DNA of 64,000 nt from Nocardia transvalensis NBRC 15921 (GCF_000308875.1 NZ_BAGL01000052.1:124001-188000), one strand, 5' to 3'. Counted from the first letter of the stretch, positions 19,001 through 25,809 are shown. The notes: a model not told the origin generated them from the sequence alone. Numbers and translations: made by a program.

Positions 19001-20673
19001 GGATGGTCGGGATCGATCGGCAGGTACGCCGCACCGGCCTGCACGACGGCGTACATGCCGACCAGCAGGTCGATGCCCCGGCGCAGGGCGAGGCCCACGA
19101 TCGTGTCGGGTCCGGCGCCGCGCGCGATCAGCGCCCGTGCCAGCCGGTTGGCCCGCTCGTGCAGGTCGGCGTAAGTCAGTGTCTCGTCACCGAATTCGAG
19201 CGCAGTGGCCTGCGGGCAGGCCGTGGCGCGGTCGGTGAACAGCCCGGCGAGGGTGCCCTCCTGGCGGGCGACCGTCGTCGAATTCCATTCGCGCAGTACG
19301 AGTTCCCGTTCGGCATCGGTGATCACCGGGACCGCGGTGGCCGGGGTCGCGGGGTCGGCGGCGAGCAGCCGGGACAGGAAGTCCAGGAACCGGTGGTGGT
19401 GCCGGTCCAGCTCCGTGCCCGTGTAGAGCCGCGGGTTGGCCTCGAAATCGATATGGATGCGGTTGCCCGCGCCGTTGTAGAGGTTGACCGACAGGTCCTC
19501 GACCGGTCCGGTCGACAGCACGTTCAGGGAGCCGGTGAGGCTGCCGAAGCGCAGTTCGCTGTGGAACAGCATGATGTTGACCATCGGCCCGAAGAACCCG
19601 CGCGCATCGCGGGAGTAGCCGCAGTCGCGCCGGATGTCGTCGTGGCGGTAGCGCTGATGCCGCAACGCGCCGGTGATCTGCAGTTCGGCCGCCTTCACCA
19701 CGTCGCGCACGGTGGTGGCGTGGTCGAAGCGGATCCGGATCGGCACCACGTTCGACACCACTCCCGCTGACCGGCGCAGCGCGACCGTGGTCCGCGCCGA
19801 CACCGGCAGGCTCAGCACCACATCGGCGCTGCCGGTGACGGCCCGCACGTAGCAGGCCAGCGCGGCCACGAAGAGGGTGGAGTTCTGGGTGTCGAACACC
19901 CCGGTGGCCGCGGCCAGATCGGACGCCGCCGCCGGCGCGAGGACGCCCGCGGCGATGCGGCGGCCCGCCTCGGGCACCGAGACGCCGATTCCGCTGGTGG
20001 ACAGGCTCATCGGCGCGCCGACCCCGGCCAGCTGCTCGATCCAGTACTGCCGGTCGGACCCGAAACGGCTGGTCTCGCGGTAGGCCGACTCGCCCGCGTA
20101 CATCTCGGCCAGCGTGGTGGCGCGGGAGGCCACCGGCTCGGTGTGGTTCTCGAGGGCGGTGTAGATCTCCGCCGTGCGGGTGGTGCCGTTCATGGCGCCG
20201 TAGCCGTCGATGACGATGTGGTGGCCTCGCGAGTACCAGATGTAGTCGCGCTCACCGACGCGCAGCACGACGTTGGTCGTCAGCGGATCGCGCTCCAGGT
20301 CGATCGGGGTGCTGGCGTGCTCGTTCATCCAGCGCAGCGCCGCCGCCCGCGGGTCGGCCTCGTGCCGCAGGTCGATGCGGGCCCAGCCGGGCCGCCGCGC
20401 CGGATCGATCACCTGATGCGGGACGCCGTCGATCTCCAGCAGCCGCACGTGGCCGACCTGTGCCTCCGCGCCGAACCGCTCGATCGCGTACAGCAGGCGG
20501 CCGACGTCGAGATCACCGTGGATGTCGACGTACTGGGCGACGGTCAGCGGAACGTCGGGCCGGATGCGCTGGGCGTACCAGATCGCGGTCTGCGCGGGCG
20601 ACAAGGCGAAGGGCTGTGCTGAGAATTCGCCGGAAGAGCATTGGTCGACGCGATCCGTGGCCAATGAACTCAT
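7048..20673 (-). CDS. Four-module nonribosomal peptide synthetase with EntF-like ends
   Basis: A 4541-residue synthetase ordered C-A-T, C-A-T, C-A-T, C-A-T-TE. Condensation motifs HHxxxDG lie near residues 150, 1205, 2275 and 3340; carrier motifs GGNSL near 1020, 2080, 3145 and 4213; the thioesterase GWSLGG near 4354 with a late His in CRHSGM. No epimerase or methyltransferase domain is present and every carrier is of the GGNSL type, so all residues should stay L. The first condensation domain (WYSRGHHIVIDGYG) and the thioesterase resemble EntF. The specificity code of A1 reads DVWHFSLVDK, the known serine code. A2, A3 and A4 read DALFIGMVAK, DAFFVGGVVK and DALFLGVIVK, hydrophobic pockets without a sure match. 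ATG at 20673 has GGAG just upstream. The gene heads an operon with the DrrAB-like exporter. The product is unknown. Confidence 0.95.
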   Translation of the reverse strand: MSSLATDRVDQCSSGEFSAQPFALSPAQTAIWYAQRIRPDVPLTVAQYVDIHGDLDVGRLLYAIERFGAEAQVGHVRLLEIDGVPHQVIDPARRPGWARIDLRHEADPRAAALRWMNEHASTPIDLERDPLTTNVVLRVGERDYIWYSRGHHIVIDGYGAMNGTTRTAEIYTALENHTEPVASRATTLAEMYAGESAYRETSRFGSDRQYWIEQLAGVGAPMSLSTSGIGVSVPEAGRRIAAGVLAPAAASDLAAATGVFDTQNSTLFVAALACYVRAVTGSADVVLSLPVSARTTVALRRSAGVVSNVVPIRIRFDHATTVRDVVKAAELQITGALRHQRYRHDDIRRDCGYSRDARGFFGPMVNIMLFHSELRFGSLTGSLNVLSTGPVEDLSVNLYNGAGNRIHIDFEANPRLYTGTELDRHHHRFLDFLSRLLAADPATPATAVPVITDAERELVLREWNSTTVARQEGTLAGLFTDRATACPQATALEFGDETLTYADLHERANRLARALIARGAGPDTIVGLALRRGIDLLVGMYAVVQAGAAYLPIDPDHPAERTGHVLEQARPLCVLTAARDEFAVPAGAERLDIDTLDTSGFAGGPLTDAERTTPLRPDHLAYVIFTSGSTGRPKGVGVSHAAIVNRLRWMQHEYPLDGTDAVLQKTPATFDVSVWEFFWPLQVGARLVVAAPDGHRDPAYLARLIAEKRVTTAHFVPSMLSVFVTDTDVRGCDSLRRVFCSGEALPAATVRDFHAALPEPVLHNLYGPTEAAVDVTAWECAPERDSVPIGAPIWNTRTYVLDERLRPVAPGAVGELYLAGVQLARGYLARPGLSAERFVADPYGDGAGRMYRTGDLVRWRHEGDAGVLEYLGRTDFQVKIRGLRIELGEIEAALLADPRVTRAVCVAHAAPGGDELVAYVVPAPGDTVETADLLAGLRRTLPGYMVPAHLLVLGELPLSANGKVDRKALPAPEFGARRAAGSADRPRTEVERRLCDILAEVLAGDALGVEDNFFDLGGNSLTAARAVARINSAFGAALTIRDLFESPTVATLAGRLDAHGPDLSSPPLVAARRPERIPLSLAQQRLWILNRFAEHASAYNMPLAVELTGPLNIGALRAGLVDVLERHESLRTTFPDSPEGPSQVVHPAAEIPLSLDPIDATGTDASALAAEYAGYGFDLRSQAPIRVALYATGPDTHVFLVVLHHICGDGWSVAPLARDLMQAVAARAAGSLPRWTPLPVQYADFALWQRELLGDENDPASALSRQLAYWRSALADLPDQLDLPMDRPRPQQRSTEGATVRFSIPAATRRAIAALATDRGVSTFMVLHAALATLLSRLCNTTDIAIGTPIAGRSDPALDDLVGMFVNTLVLRTAVDPAAGFDRMLDRARETDLDAFANSDVPFERLVEVVNPARDAGRHPLFQVMLSYESTPEPRIDLPGVQARVLPMDVGVAKFDLQLTVHESDADDGPLTAEFGYATDVFDEATVSAMARRFTRLVTAAVAAPGMPVGDLKILDARETGKLVPIQGAPGEPATTLARLLSETAERVPDAVAVRYLGEDTTYRRLDEMSNRLARVLIGHGAGPEVVVAIALPRGLDSITAIWAVAKTGAAYVPIDPDYPAERIAHMLSDSGAMLGLTDARCHAALPDWPVRRGRHRKQYVDWLLMGSPALADEAARFPDTPVGDTDRHHPLRVAHPAYLIYTSGSTGTPKAVVVTHAGLASLAHEQKHLFGVTDSARTLHFSSPSFDASVLEMLLGFAAGAAVVVAPAGVYGGAELAGLLRTERVTHAFVTPAALATVPSDGLDDLEAVIVGGDACPEDLVRTWTAEHRMHNMYGPSEATVAATATGPMAAGAPVPIGLAVRGMRLFVLDGRLHPVPPGVPGELYLSGPGLARGYLGRRGLSALRFPANPHGRRGERMYRTGDLVVADASGQLRFLGRADDQVKIRGFRIELREIDHVLRAHPGVRFALTVVHHGEHGSARLASYVTADGATDPAAVLETARQRLPGYMVPAAITLLDEVPISPSGKLDRKALPEPVFVTAGPSRAPETDLERGVADVFATVLGHPVAGAEDSFFDAGGNSLLATRLTAALHAEFGVDLPVRAVFEAPTIAGVAARLAAAPRTHRAPLAVRSPRPDRVPLSLPQQRVWFLNRFAPESSAYNIAFAIRIDGEPDVGALRAALGDLMTRHEVLRTVFPEDTAASGAGSETAGAYQLVLDPDRCLPVLEPVATDEDEARATLRTLARRGFDLTREIPLRLSLLRIGPSTHVLGIVLHHIAADGWSLAPLTRDLAVAYTARRGGAAPAWSALPVQYADFSLWQRESLGDETDPTSPAAAQLRFWRETLADLPEELPLPYDRPRPENPTQRAGSVRFEVPEDVRERLADVARAQGVSMFMVLRTALAVLLRVVTGGRDIVVGTPVAGRTDTRLDDLVGMFVNTLMLRSDVDPDRGFAEQLQIDRDGELAAMAHAELPFERIVQELGRGSGGSRPVLQVALTVADGPLPVLDLPGLRLQAEELDIATAKFDLELRVPPSTRESDGTFEFVYAAELFDPETVRTLADRFGMVLAAVTDDPAVRVRDIDARTESERTLLSPCYAPVPMPPCSLSNYFTATAHLHPDRTAMRFGEVELTYAEVDQYSNRLARALISRGLGPGDRVAMGLTRSIESVVTMIAVAKSGAAFVPVDPNYPADRVRHMLTDSGCWTGITLTAHRDRLREAAIGGYDTRWLLLDDPDVMAEIERMSPATVTDADRIRTVWTSDLAYLVYTSGSTGKPKGVAVTHAGLSNFADEIRDRMRVDRDSRTLHFASPSFDAAVFDLLLPVGAGATMIICPPDVYGGDELAELMDRERVSHTFMTPAALATIDRDRWPLPHLKALVVGGEALGAELVARWAPDRMMFNGYGPTETTVVITMSGVLTVGEPITIGTLVRGARALVLDERLRPVPVGVPGELYLGGQAVARGYFDRFGLTATRFVADPYGPEGTRIYRTGDVVRWNGRGEIVYLGRTDHQVKVRGFRIELGEISEVLTTHPAIRFAHTEVREIADVKRIVSYVQPVDRAGVDLDRVRDHVAERLPAHMVPSSLTVLDAIPLTPVGKLDRAALPDPQPMAAAVREPETDTERLVARVMADLVGADAVGADESFFEVGGNSLLATQLVARLAAATGTRLEVRAVFATPTVAALAARLDSGSGADSTPELAPRSRPRRVPLSAAQRRLWFLERFNAAAGDEVAGVYNVPVALRLRGDLDTAALSAALLAVQERHETLRTVFPELEGEPYQRVLTPSDAAVSLDVVDVAEAGIEAEVKRFATPGFDLAASVPLRAELLRIAADDHVLVLVAHHIAMDGWSLEPLAADVAVAYRAHAAGEAPQWDDLPVQYADYTLWQRDTLGSEDDPDSTATRQLDYWRGALDGIPELLNVPADRPRPPAPSYRGGSVDCEIDARTHRELQAVAGQHGVTMFMVLHAALATLLHRLTAGDDITVGTPIAGRGHPALDRLVGMFVGTLVLRTRIDGGASFADLLHAVRDTDLEAFAHADVPFERLVEVLNPARSQSHHPMFQVMLSVRNQPVRVLELPGLRIEAADADPGIAKFDLQFTVTESWTTGAAGEREPAGVTISVNYARDLFEEDTAAGLGRRLVRLLTAAAANPTLPVGDLELLDAAEWSSLAPVRGACPDRPVTLADVFASAVAVNPGAVAVRSGDTRISYDALDRWTNRLARVLMERGVGPETLVALGIPRSAESVAVTLAVAKAGAAFVPVDPNYPEYRIRHMLTDSGAALGITLAAHREHMPDGADWTVLDAPSFRRRVLRTSDAPIEAAERRGTPRLDHPAYVIYTSGSTGTPKGVVVTHGGLSNFAAETAQRFDVGPGSRVLHFATPSFDAAMLDLLFALGGAGTLVITPPGVYGGADLTRVLVEEGITHAFITTSALGTADPEGVTALRHVLVGGEALPPDLVTRWGRDRHLHNVYGPTETTIVTVISEPMRPGGPITIGGPIRGVQAVVLDRRLHPAPVGVTGELYLSGPALARGYLHRPGLTAQRFLANPYGKPGERMYRTGDLVRWTDHDGRRELEYVGRTDHQVKIRGFRIELGEIDAALSRHPDVEFATSLGHRTPAGATALVSYVKPYAGTTPTAPGLRRHLAELVPNYMVPQSIMLLDALPLTPVGKLDRAALPEPVFGNRSGYRPPSTPAETALCAAFAEALGVETVGADDGFFELGGNSLLATKVVAQVRAAGIDLPVQLMFGESTPAAIARRLDESAGDALALALEPLLPIRPIPRGDADSGVAPLFCVHPAIGLAWCYSGLLAHLPADRPVYGLQAPHVSGGDDDNSIVEAAKHYVAQIKSVQPEGPYHLLGWSLGGLIAQEIAVQLQHAGERVDMLAMMDSYQLSDEWLEHAIPGVADIIGEFGSDLLGGDHAVDPRLTLRDAAELLRDRPGPFAALTVDHLQRLYNGYANGAVLAHGFRPRVFDGDLLFFTAADDEINRADPTRCAAAWEPYVTGAVHDQKVRCRHSGMTTPEALAIIGPVVREHLDGSVRADDAKERRV

Positions 20674-21063
20674 CAATCACTCCGTTCTGCCGCTGTTGAC
20701 GCAACTCCCCGTGCCCTCGAGAACGACGCTGCGGCGGGCGCGCACACGCGGCCGCCGTAGGACGTGATCCACGCCCTATGATTCGGAGCATCGAGTCGGG
20801 CGGATCGGTAGCGATCTCGAGATGTTTCACTTCCAACGATGTTGGTGGAGAGTGCTTTTAGTTAGCAATCTCTTCGCAAACATCGCGATCGAACCGGAAA
20901 AACCACTTAAAACGCTGTTCAAGCCGGGTTTTCGGACGCACCCGTGGAGCTACACGCAATGATCGGGCGAACTAGGCGCGGGCGTACCGGCCGGTGCCTG
21001 GTACTCGCATCGGCCGTGCGGTGTCACAGTATGTTCACCACGCGGGAGAGCCTGCGGAGGCGA
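20674..21063. other. Upstream region of the synthetase operon
   Basis: This 390-base gap between lnt and the synthetase gene holds no convincing gene. It is more AT-rich than its surroundings around 20850-20930, where the operon promoter probably lies. A seven-base inverted repeat, CGATGTT (20837-20843) and AACATCG (20879-20885), flanks TTTTAGTTAGC. That core shares a half-site with the IdeR iron box, but the other half does not match. Confidence 0.4.
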
Positions 21064-22794
21064 CTAGCGGCCCATCCGGTCACCGACGGCGTCCGCATCT
21101 GCCGGATGCTCGGACGACGACATTCGCCGCCGAATAGCCACAGCCACAACAACAGCCGCGGCAAGGATACACAATGTCCGCTCGGGCCACGGGCCCACCC
21201 GCGTCGCGGGTGTCGTCGCGTCGCGCAGCGGGACCGTCGCCTCCAGTGCGGCCGGAACGAATTTCGGGGTCTGCTGCGCGACGGCGCCGTCGGCGGTGAC
21301 GATCGCGCTGACCCCGGTGGTGGCGGCCACGATCAGGGCCCGGCCGTGTTCGACGGCGCGCAGGCGCGACATGGCCAGCTGCTGATACGTCATCTCGCTG
21401 TCGCCGAAAGTGGCGTTGTTGGTCGGCACCGTCAGCAGTTGCGCACCGGCGCTCATCGAATCCTCGAAGGCGCGGTCGAAGGCCACCTCGTAGCAGGTCG
21501 CGACGCCGACGGCGACCTCGGGGCCGCCCCCGGCGGGGCGGGCGTGCACCACGCCGTCGCCGTGGCCGGGCACGAAATAGCCTGCGCGGTCGGCGTATTC
21601 GGAGAAGTGCCGGAAGAAGCCGCGCAGCGGCAGGTATTCCCCGAACGGCTGGATGATCTTCTTGTCGTGCCGCTCCCCCGGTCCGGCGTCGCCGTTCCAC
21701 ACGATGACCGAGTTGGTGGTGGTGACCGCGGAGTCGCCGGAGTCGCGGTTCACCAGGACCGCGCCGACCAGGATGGGCGCGTGGATCGCGGTGGACGCGG
21801 CGGCGATCTCGTCGGCGGCGTCGGCATTGCGCAGCGGGTCGATATCGGACGAATTCTCCGGCCAGATCACCACATCCGGCTGCGCGGCCTGCCCGGCGGC
21901 GACGGCCAGGGCCAGTTCCTCGGTACGGCGGACGTGGTTGTCGAGGACGGCGCGGCGCTGGGCGTTGAAGTCCAGTCCGAGCCGCGGCACGCTGCCCTGG
22001 ATGGCGGCGACCGTGATGTGGCGGATGCCGTCGTCCGGGGCGGGCAGCGCGGAGCGCAGGAGCAGTCCGGCGCCAGGGACGATCACCACGACGAGTGCGG
22101 CGGTGACGATTCCGAGCAGCCATCGGGGCCGTCGCCGGTCGGCGATCCCCAGCAGCAGGGCGGCCAGCGCGGTCCCGGTGAGGGCCACCGCGAAGCTCAC
22201 CCCGGGCGCGCCGGCGAGGCTCGCGAGCGGCAGATACCAGCCGTCGGCCTGCCCGAACGCCAGCCGTCCCCAAGGGAATCCGCCGAACGGGAAGGTGGAG
22301 CGACCCCATTCGGTCAGCGTCCACATCGCGGCCACCCACAGCGGCCACCCGGGCCGCGTGCTCACCAGCCGCGCGAGCAGCCCGAACAGCCCGACGTACA
22401 CCGCGCACGCCGCCGACAGCGCCAGCCACGGCACCGGCCCGACGTAGATCCCGGTCCAGGGCAGCAGCGGGACGAAGAACGCCGCCCCGGCGAGCAGGCC
22501 GTACCCGAATCCGGCGCGCAGCCGCCCGTTCCCGCGCACCACCAGCGTCAGCAGCGCTATTCCCAGCGGCGCCAGATACCAGCAGGCCCGCGGTGGGAAG
22601 CTCGCGTAGATCAGCAGTCCGGCGACGATCGCGCCGACGATCCGCGACCACACCGGATACCGCCGCGGCAGGTCCAGCAGCCTCGCGCCGACGTCACGAG
22701 TGTTCGCGGTGGCGTCACGAATGTTTCCGGCACGCTGGTGGCCGGGATCGGTATCGGGCGCGGCCACTGCGCCTTCGGCGTGATCGTTCGTCAT
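21064..22794 (-). CDS. lnt: Apolipoprotein N-acyltransferase
   Basis: A 576-residue Lnt, which adds the third acyl chain to the N-terminal Cys of lipoproteins at the outer face of the membrane. The N-terminal half has about six membrane helices (from residue 50 to 250); the C-terminal half is a carbon-nitrogen hydrolase domain. Its catalytic triad is visible as Glu in IWPENSSD, Lys in RHDKKIIQPFGEYLP and Cys in GVATCYEVAFD, and a final helix lies near residue 550. In M. tuberculosis this locus encodes Lnt joined to, or followed by, the polyprenol-phosphate mannose synthase Ppm1; here the frame ends after Lnt and the synthetase island follows. It starts 13 bases after the amidohydrolase stop, in one operon. 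Confidence 0.93.
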   Translation of the reverse strand: MTNDHAEGAVAAPDTDPGHQRAGNIRDATANTRDVGARLLDLPRRYPVWSRIVGAIVAGLLIYASFPPRACWYLAPLGIALLTLVVRGNGRLRAGFGYGLLAGAAFFVPLLPWTGIYVGPVPWLALSAACAVYVGLFGLLARLVSTRPGWPLWVAAMWTLTEWGRSTFPFGGFPWGRLAFGQADGWYLPLASLAGAPGVSFAVALTGTALAALLLGIADRRRPRWLLGIVTAALVVVIVPGAGLLLRSALPAPDDGIRHITVAAIQGSVPRLGLDFNAQRRAVLDNHVRRTEELALAVAAGQAAQPDVVIWPENSSDIDPLRNADAADEIAAASTAIHAPILVGAVLVNRDSGDSAVTTTNSVIVWNGDAGPGERHDKKIIQPFGEYLPLRGFFRHFSEYADRAGYFVPGHGDGVVHARPAGGGPEVAVGVATCYEVAFDRAFEDSMSAGAQLLTVPTNNATFGDSEMTYQQLAMSRLRAVEHGRALIVAATTGVSAIVTADGAVAQQTPKFVPAALEATVPLRDATTPATRVGPWPERTLCILAAAVVVAVAIRRRMSSSEHPADADAVGDRMGR

Positions 22795-22807
22795 CGACGT
22801 TCGCGTC

Positions 22808-24400
22808 TCACGCCTCGTAGATGGTGACGCCGCGATGGACCGTGCGCAGGCAGGCGGGCGGTGTGGTGCCCGGGTCGAGCGGCGGGAGGCCGGGGACCCG
22901 CGAGCGCGGGTCGGTGGACCAGCGCTGGACCTTGTCGGAGGCGGCGGCCACGACCAGATCGGCGGCGTCCCAGATCGCGTACGAGGCGGGCGCGCCGGGG
23001 ACCAGGGTTCCGGCGATGCCGTCTCGGATACCCCCGGCGCGCCAGGCGCCGCGGGTGGCGGCGGCGAAGGCGGCGCGCGGGGAGATCTGGTGGCCGGGCG
23101 TCCGGTGGTGGGCCGCGGCGCGCACGGCCTCCCACGGGCTCAAGGCGGTGACGGGGGCGTCGGAGCCGAGGGCAAGGGAGATCCCGGCGGAGGCCATGGC
23201 GGCGAACGGGTTCAGGGCGGCAGCGCGCGCGCCCAGTCGCGCGGCGTACATGCCGTCCGGCCCGCCCCATTCGGCGTCGAATCCCGGTTGCACGCTGGCG
23301 ATCACGCCCGCGGCGGCCAGCGCCGCGATCTGCTCGGCATCGATCAGCTCGGCGTGTTCGACACGGTGCCCGCGCGCGGCGACCGCGGGACCGCCGAGGT
23401 CGGCCGCGACCCGCGAGAAGCCCTGTGCCACGGCCTCGAGCGCGCCGTCGCCGATGGCGTGGAATCCGGCCTGGATCCCCGCCTCGGTGCAGGCCCGCAC
23501 GTGCGCGGCGACGGCGTCGGCCTCCAGGTAGCCGACGCCGGTGGTGTCCCGGTCGGCGTAGGGCGCGCGCAGCCAGGCGGTGTGCGAGCCGATCGACCCG
23601 TCGACGAACAGATCACCGGCGAGGCCGTGCACGCCCAGTTCGTCTATGAGGGCGCGGGCCTCGTCCGCGGTGCGGACCGCCTCGCCCCAGTACGCGCGCA
23701 CCTGCACGCCGTGGGTGAAGGCGAGCAGTTCGGTCACGTCGTCCCGGCCGGAGATCTGCGGCCCGGCGCATTCGTGCACGGCCACAACGCCGTTGGCGGC
23801 GGCGTGGTCGAGGGCGGCGGTGCGGGCGGCGTCCCGCTGCGCCCGGTCCAGACTGTTCAACGCGCTGGCACGCACGAGGTGGTGGGCGTCGGCGCGCAGC
23901 GGTTCTCCCGGGGTGAATCCGGCCGCCGCGGTCACCTGCGGGACGGCGTCGAGCAGCGCGGAGGAAGCGACCGCCGAATGAGCGTCCACGCGAACGAGAT
24001 ACACCGCGCGGCCGGGTCCGGCGGCGGCATCGATCTCCTCGGTCGTCGGCGGCCTGCCCTCGGGCCAGCGGGTCTCGTCCCAGCCGTCGCCGAGGACAAT
24101 GCCCGGATGCGCCCGGGCGTAGTCGCTCACCAGTTGCAGGCAGTGCGCGAGGGAGGTGGCCCGCGACAGATCGAGTCCGGTCAGTTGCAGTCCCAGCGCG
24201 GTGACGTGCACGTGCGGGTCCACGAACGCCGGCGCGACGAACGCGCCGTCGAGATCGACGACCTCCGCGTCGGGATGCAGCGCCCGCCCGGGCTGATCCG
24301 CACCCAGCCACACCACCGTGCCGTCGGTCACCGCCATCGCCGTGGCATCGGGTGAACTGGAGCTGTAGATGCGTCCGCCGACCAGCAACTGGGTACTCAC
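22808..24400 (-). CDS. Metal-dependent amidohydrolase (YtcJ-like)
   Basis: A 530-residue member of the amidohydrolase superfamily, YtcJ/exoenzyme-regulatory subgroup. The metal-binding HxH is in FVDPHVHVT near residue 64. Later ligands are in GFHAIGDGALE, GHRVEHAELID and LGSDAPVTAL (the catalytic Asp). The extended insert DGSIGSHTAWLRAPYAD is typical of YtcJ. These enzymes hydrolyse amide or related bonds in small molecules; the substrate is unknown. The start is GTG at 24400; GGCAGACTGGG stands just before it, the same string as before the DprE2-like gene at 55741. It lies between fxsA and lnt on the same strand. Confidence 0.9.
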   Translation of the reverse strand: MSTQLLVGGRIYSSSSPDATAMAVTDGTVVWLGADQPGRALHPDAEVVDLDGAFVAPAFVDPHVHVTALGLQLTGLDLSRATSLAHCLQLVSDYARAHPGIVLGDGWDETRWPEGRPPTTEEIDAAAGPGRAVYLVRVDAHSAVASSALLDAVPQVTAAAGFTPGEPLRADAHHLVRASALNSLDRAQRDAARTAALDHAAANGVVAVHECAGPQISGRDDVTELLAFTHGVQVRAYWGEAVRTADEARALIDELGVHGLAGDLFVDGSIGSHTAWLRAPYADRDTTGVGYLEADAVAAHVRACTEAGIQAGFHAIGDGALEAVAQGFSRVAADLGGPAVAARGHRVEHAELIDAEQIAALAAAGVIASVQPGFDAEWGGPDGMYAARLGARAAALNPFAAMASAGISLALGSDAPVTALSPWEAVRAAAHHRTPGHQISPRAAFAAATRGAWRAGGIRDGIAGTLVPGAPASYAIWDAADLVVAAASDKVQRWSTDPRSRVPGLPPLDPGTTPPACLRTVHRGVTIYEA

Positions 24401-24479
24401 GGCATCCCAGTCTGCCGTACGGGCGATCCGCCGCTCGGCCTGCCCTCGACCGGCCGCGGACCGCCCGCGGCGGCGGTGG

Positions 24480-24962
24480 TCAGCGACCGTCGATCATCGG
24501 GCGGGCCCCGCCCTGGCCGTCGTCGTAGTACTCGTGCACGACGGTGCCGTCGACCACATCGCCGCTGGGCTCGACGACCACGCCGTGATACCCGGCCGCC
24601 ATGGACAGGCGGTCGATGCGGCGGGTCGCGAAGGCCGACACCACCGGGCGCAGCAGCGCGCGGGTGGGCAACAGCAGGAGCAGGCCGAACACGGAGGTGA
24701 TCAAGCCGGGCACGAACATGAACACGGCGCCGAGCGCGACCAGCGCGCCGTCGGCGACGGCGGTGCCGGGCGCGATCTCACCGAGGCGGGCGCGGCGGAA
24801 CTGGTCGAACACCCGGCGGCCCTGCGACCGGACGAGGATCAGGCCGAGGCCGGATCCCGCGATGAGCAGCAGAATCGTGGGGACGACGCCGATCAGATGG
24901 CCGACCACGACGAGCGCGGCGATCTCGACGACGAGGTAGAGCGCGAACAACAGGGCGGGCAT
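24480..24962 (-). CDS. fxsA: FxsA-family membrane protein
   Basis: A 160-residue FxsA protein with three or four membrane helices. The first helix is LFALYLVVEIAALVVVG, then a GVVPTILLLIAGSGLGLILVR pair, then ALVALGAVFMFVPGLITSVFGLLLLLP, which carries the family's FxPG motif. The tail is soluble and acidic. In E. coli FxsA lowers exclusion of phage T7 by the F plasmid; its normal role is unknown. The ribosome site AAGGAT precedes the ATG. The rbpA-lnt-fxsA neighbourhood matches M. tuberculosis Rv2050-Rv2053c apart from the inserted synthetase. Confidence 0.92.
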   Translation of the reverse strand: MPALLFALYLVVEIAALVVVGHLIGVVPTILLLIAGSGLGLILVRSQGRRVFDQFRRARLGEIAPGTAVADGALVALGAVFMFVPGLITSVFGLLLLLPTRALLRPVVSAFATRRIDRLSMAAGYHGVVVEPSGDVVDGTVVHEYYDDGQGGARPMIDGR

Positions 24963-25059
24963 GGCGATCCTTTCGAGAACGATCTACCCGTCCAACGCGC
25001 GGGACGCCCGATTTTCTCCCGCGGCTCCTGAATTCCGGCTGTGAATTCCGCGACCGGGC

Positions 25060-25719
25060 TCAGGCGCCCGGCCGCACCAGACCGGTTTCGTAGGCCAGCA
25101 CCACCGCTTGCACCCGGTCGCGCAGGTTCAGCTTGGTGAGCACGCGGCCCACGTGCGTCTTCACGGTGGCCTCGGACAGGAACAGCTCGCCGGCGATCTC
25201 GGCGTTCGACCGCCCGGCGGCGATCTGCTCGAGCACCTCGCGCTCGCGGGCGGTGAGCACGTCGAGCACCGACGGGTCGCGCATCCGCGCCGGATCGTCG
25301 GCGATGAGGCGGTCCAGCAGCCGTTTGGTCACCTTCGGCGACACCACCGCATCGCCGGCGGCGACGCTGCGGATGGCTGAGATCAGGTCCTCCGGCGGGG
25401 TGTCCTTGAGCAGGAAGCCGCTGGCCCCGGCCCGCAGCGCGCCGAGCGCGTGCTCGTCGATGTCGAAGGTGGTCATCACCAGAACCCTGCTGCCGCACCC
25501 GGATTCGAGGATCTGCCCGGTCGCGGTGACGCCGTCGACCACGGGCATCCGCACATCCATGAGCACCACGTCGGGCCGCAACTCCCGCGCCCGGCTCACC
25601 GCCGCGGCCCCGTTGTCGGCCTCCCCCACCACCTCCACGTCCGGATGGGCGCCGAGCACCATCTTCAGCCCGGCACGCATGAGCTCCTGGTCGTCGACGA
25701 CGAGAACGGTGATCGGCAC
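25060..25719 (-). CDS. NarL/FixJ-family response regulator
   Basis: A 219-residue two-component regulator. The receiver domain (residues 1-120) has the acidic pocket VVDDQE, phospho-acceptor Asp in VVLMDVRMP near residue 54, Thr in VMTTFD and Lys in LLKDTPP. The LuxR-type helix-turn-helix lies in the last 65 residues (LTAREREVLEQIAAGRSNAEIA...SEATVKTHVGRVLTKL). GTG at 25719 is chosen because a TAGATT box ends exactly seven bases before it (25727-25732), the leaderless arrangement seen elsewhere in the window. Its partner kinase is encoded just upstream on the same strand. The target genes are not apparent. Confidence 0.93.
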   Translation of the reverse strand: MPITVLVVDDQELMRAGLKMVLGAHPDVEVVGEADNGAAAVSRARELRPDVVLMDVRMPVVDGVTATGQILESGCGSRVLVMTTFDIDEHALGALRAGASGFLLKDTPPEDLISAIRSVAAGDAVVSPKVTKRLLDRLIADDPARMRDPSVLDVLTAREREVLEQIAAGRSNAEIAGELFLSEATVKTHVGRVLTKLNLRDRVQAVVLAYETGLVRPGA

Positions 25720-25809
25720 GCGCACCAATCTATAGCGTCCCCCGACGTCCCCACCCCGTCTCCCGACGCCCCCGCCGGTTTCCCGGAGCACCCGCCGATT
25801 TTCCCGACG

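Noticed and set aside
20513..20836. A 107-codon minus-strand frame over the synthetase start
   Set aside because: It overlaps the true N-terminus in another frame, is Arg-rich and has no family features or ribosome site.
20857..20875. IdeR/DmdR iron box upstream of the synthetase
   Set aside because: Only one half (GTTAGC) fits; about 10 of 19 positions match, which is too weak to claim iron control.
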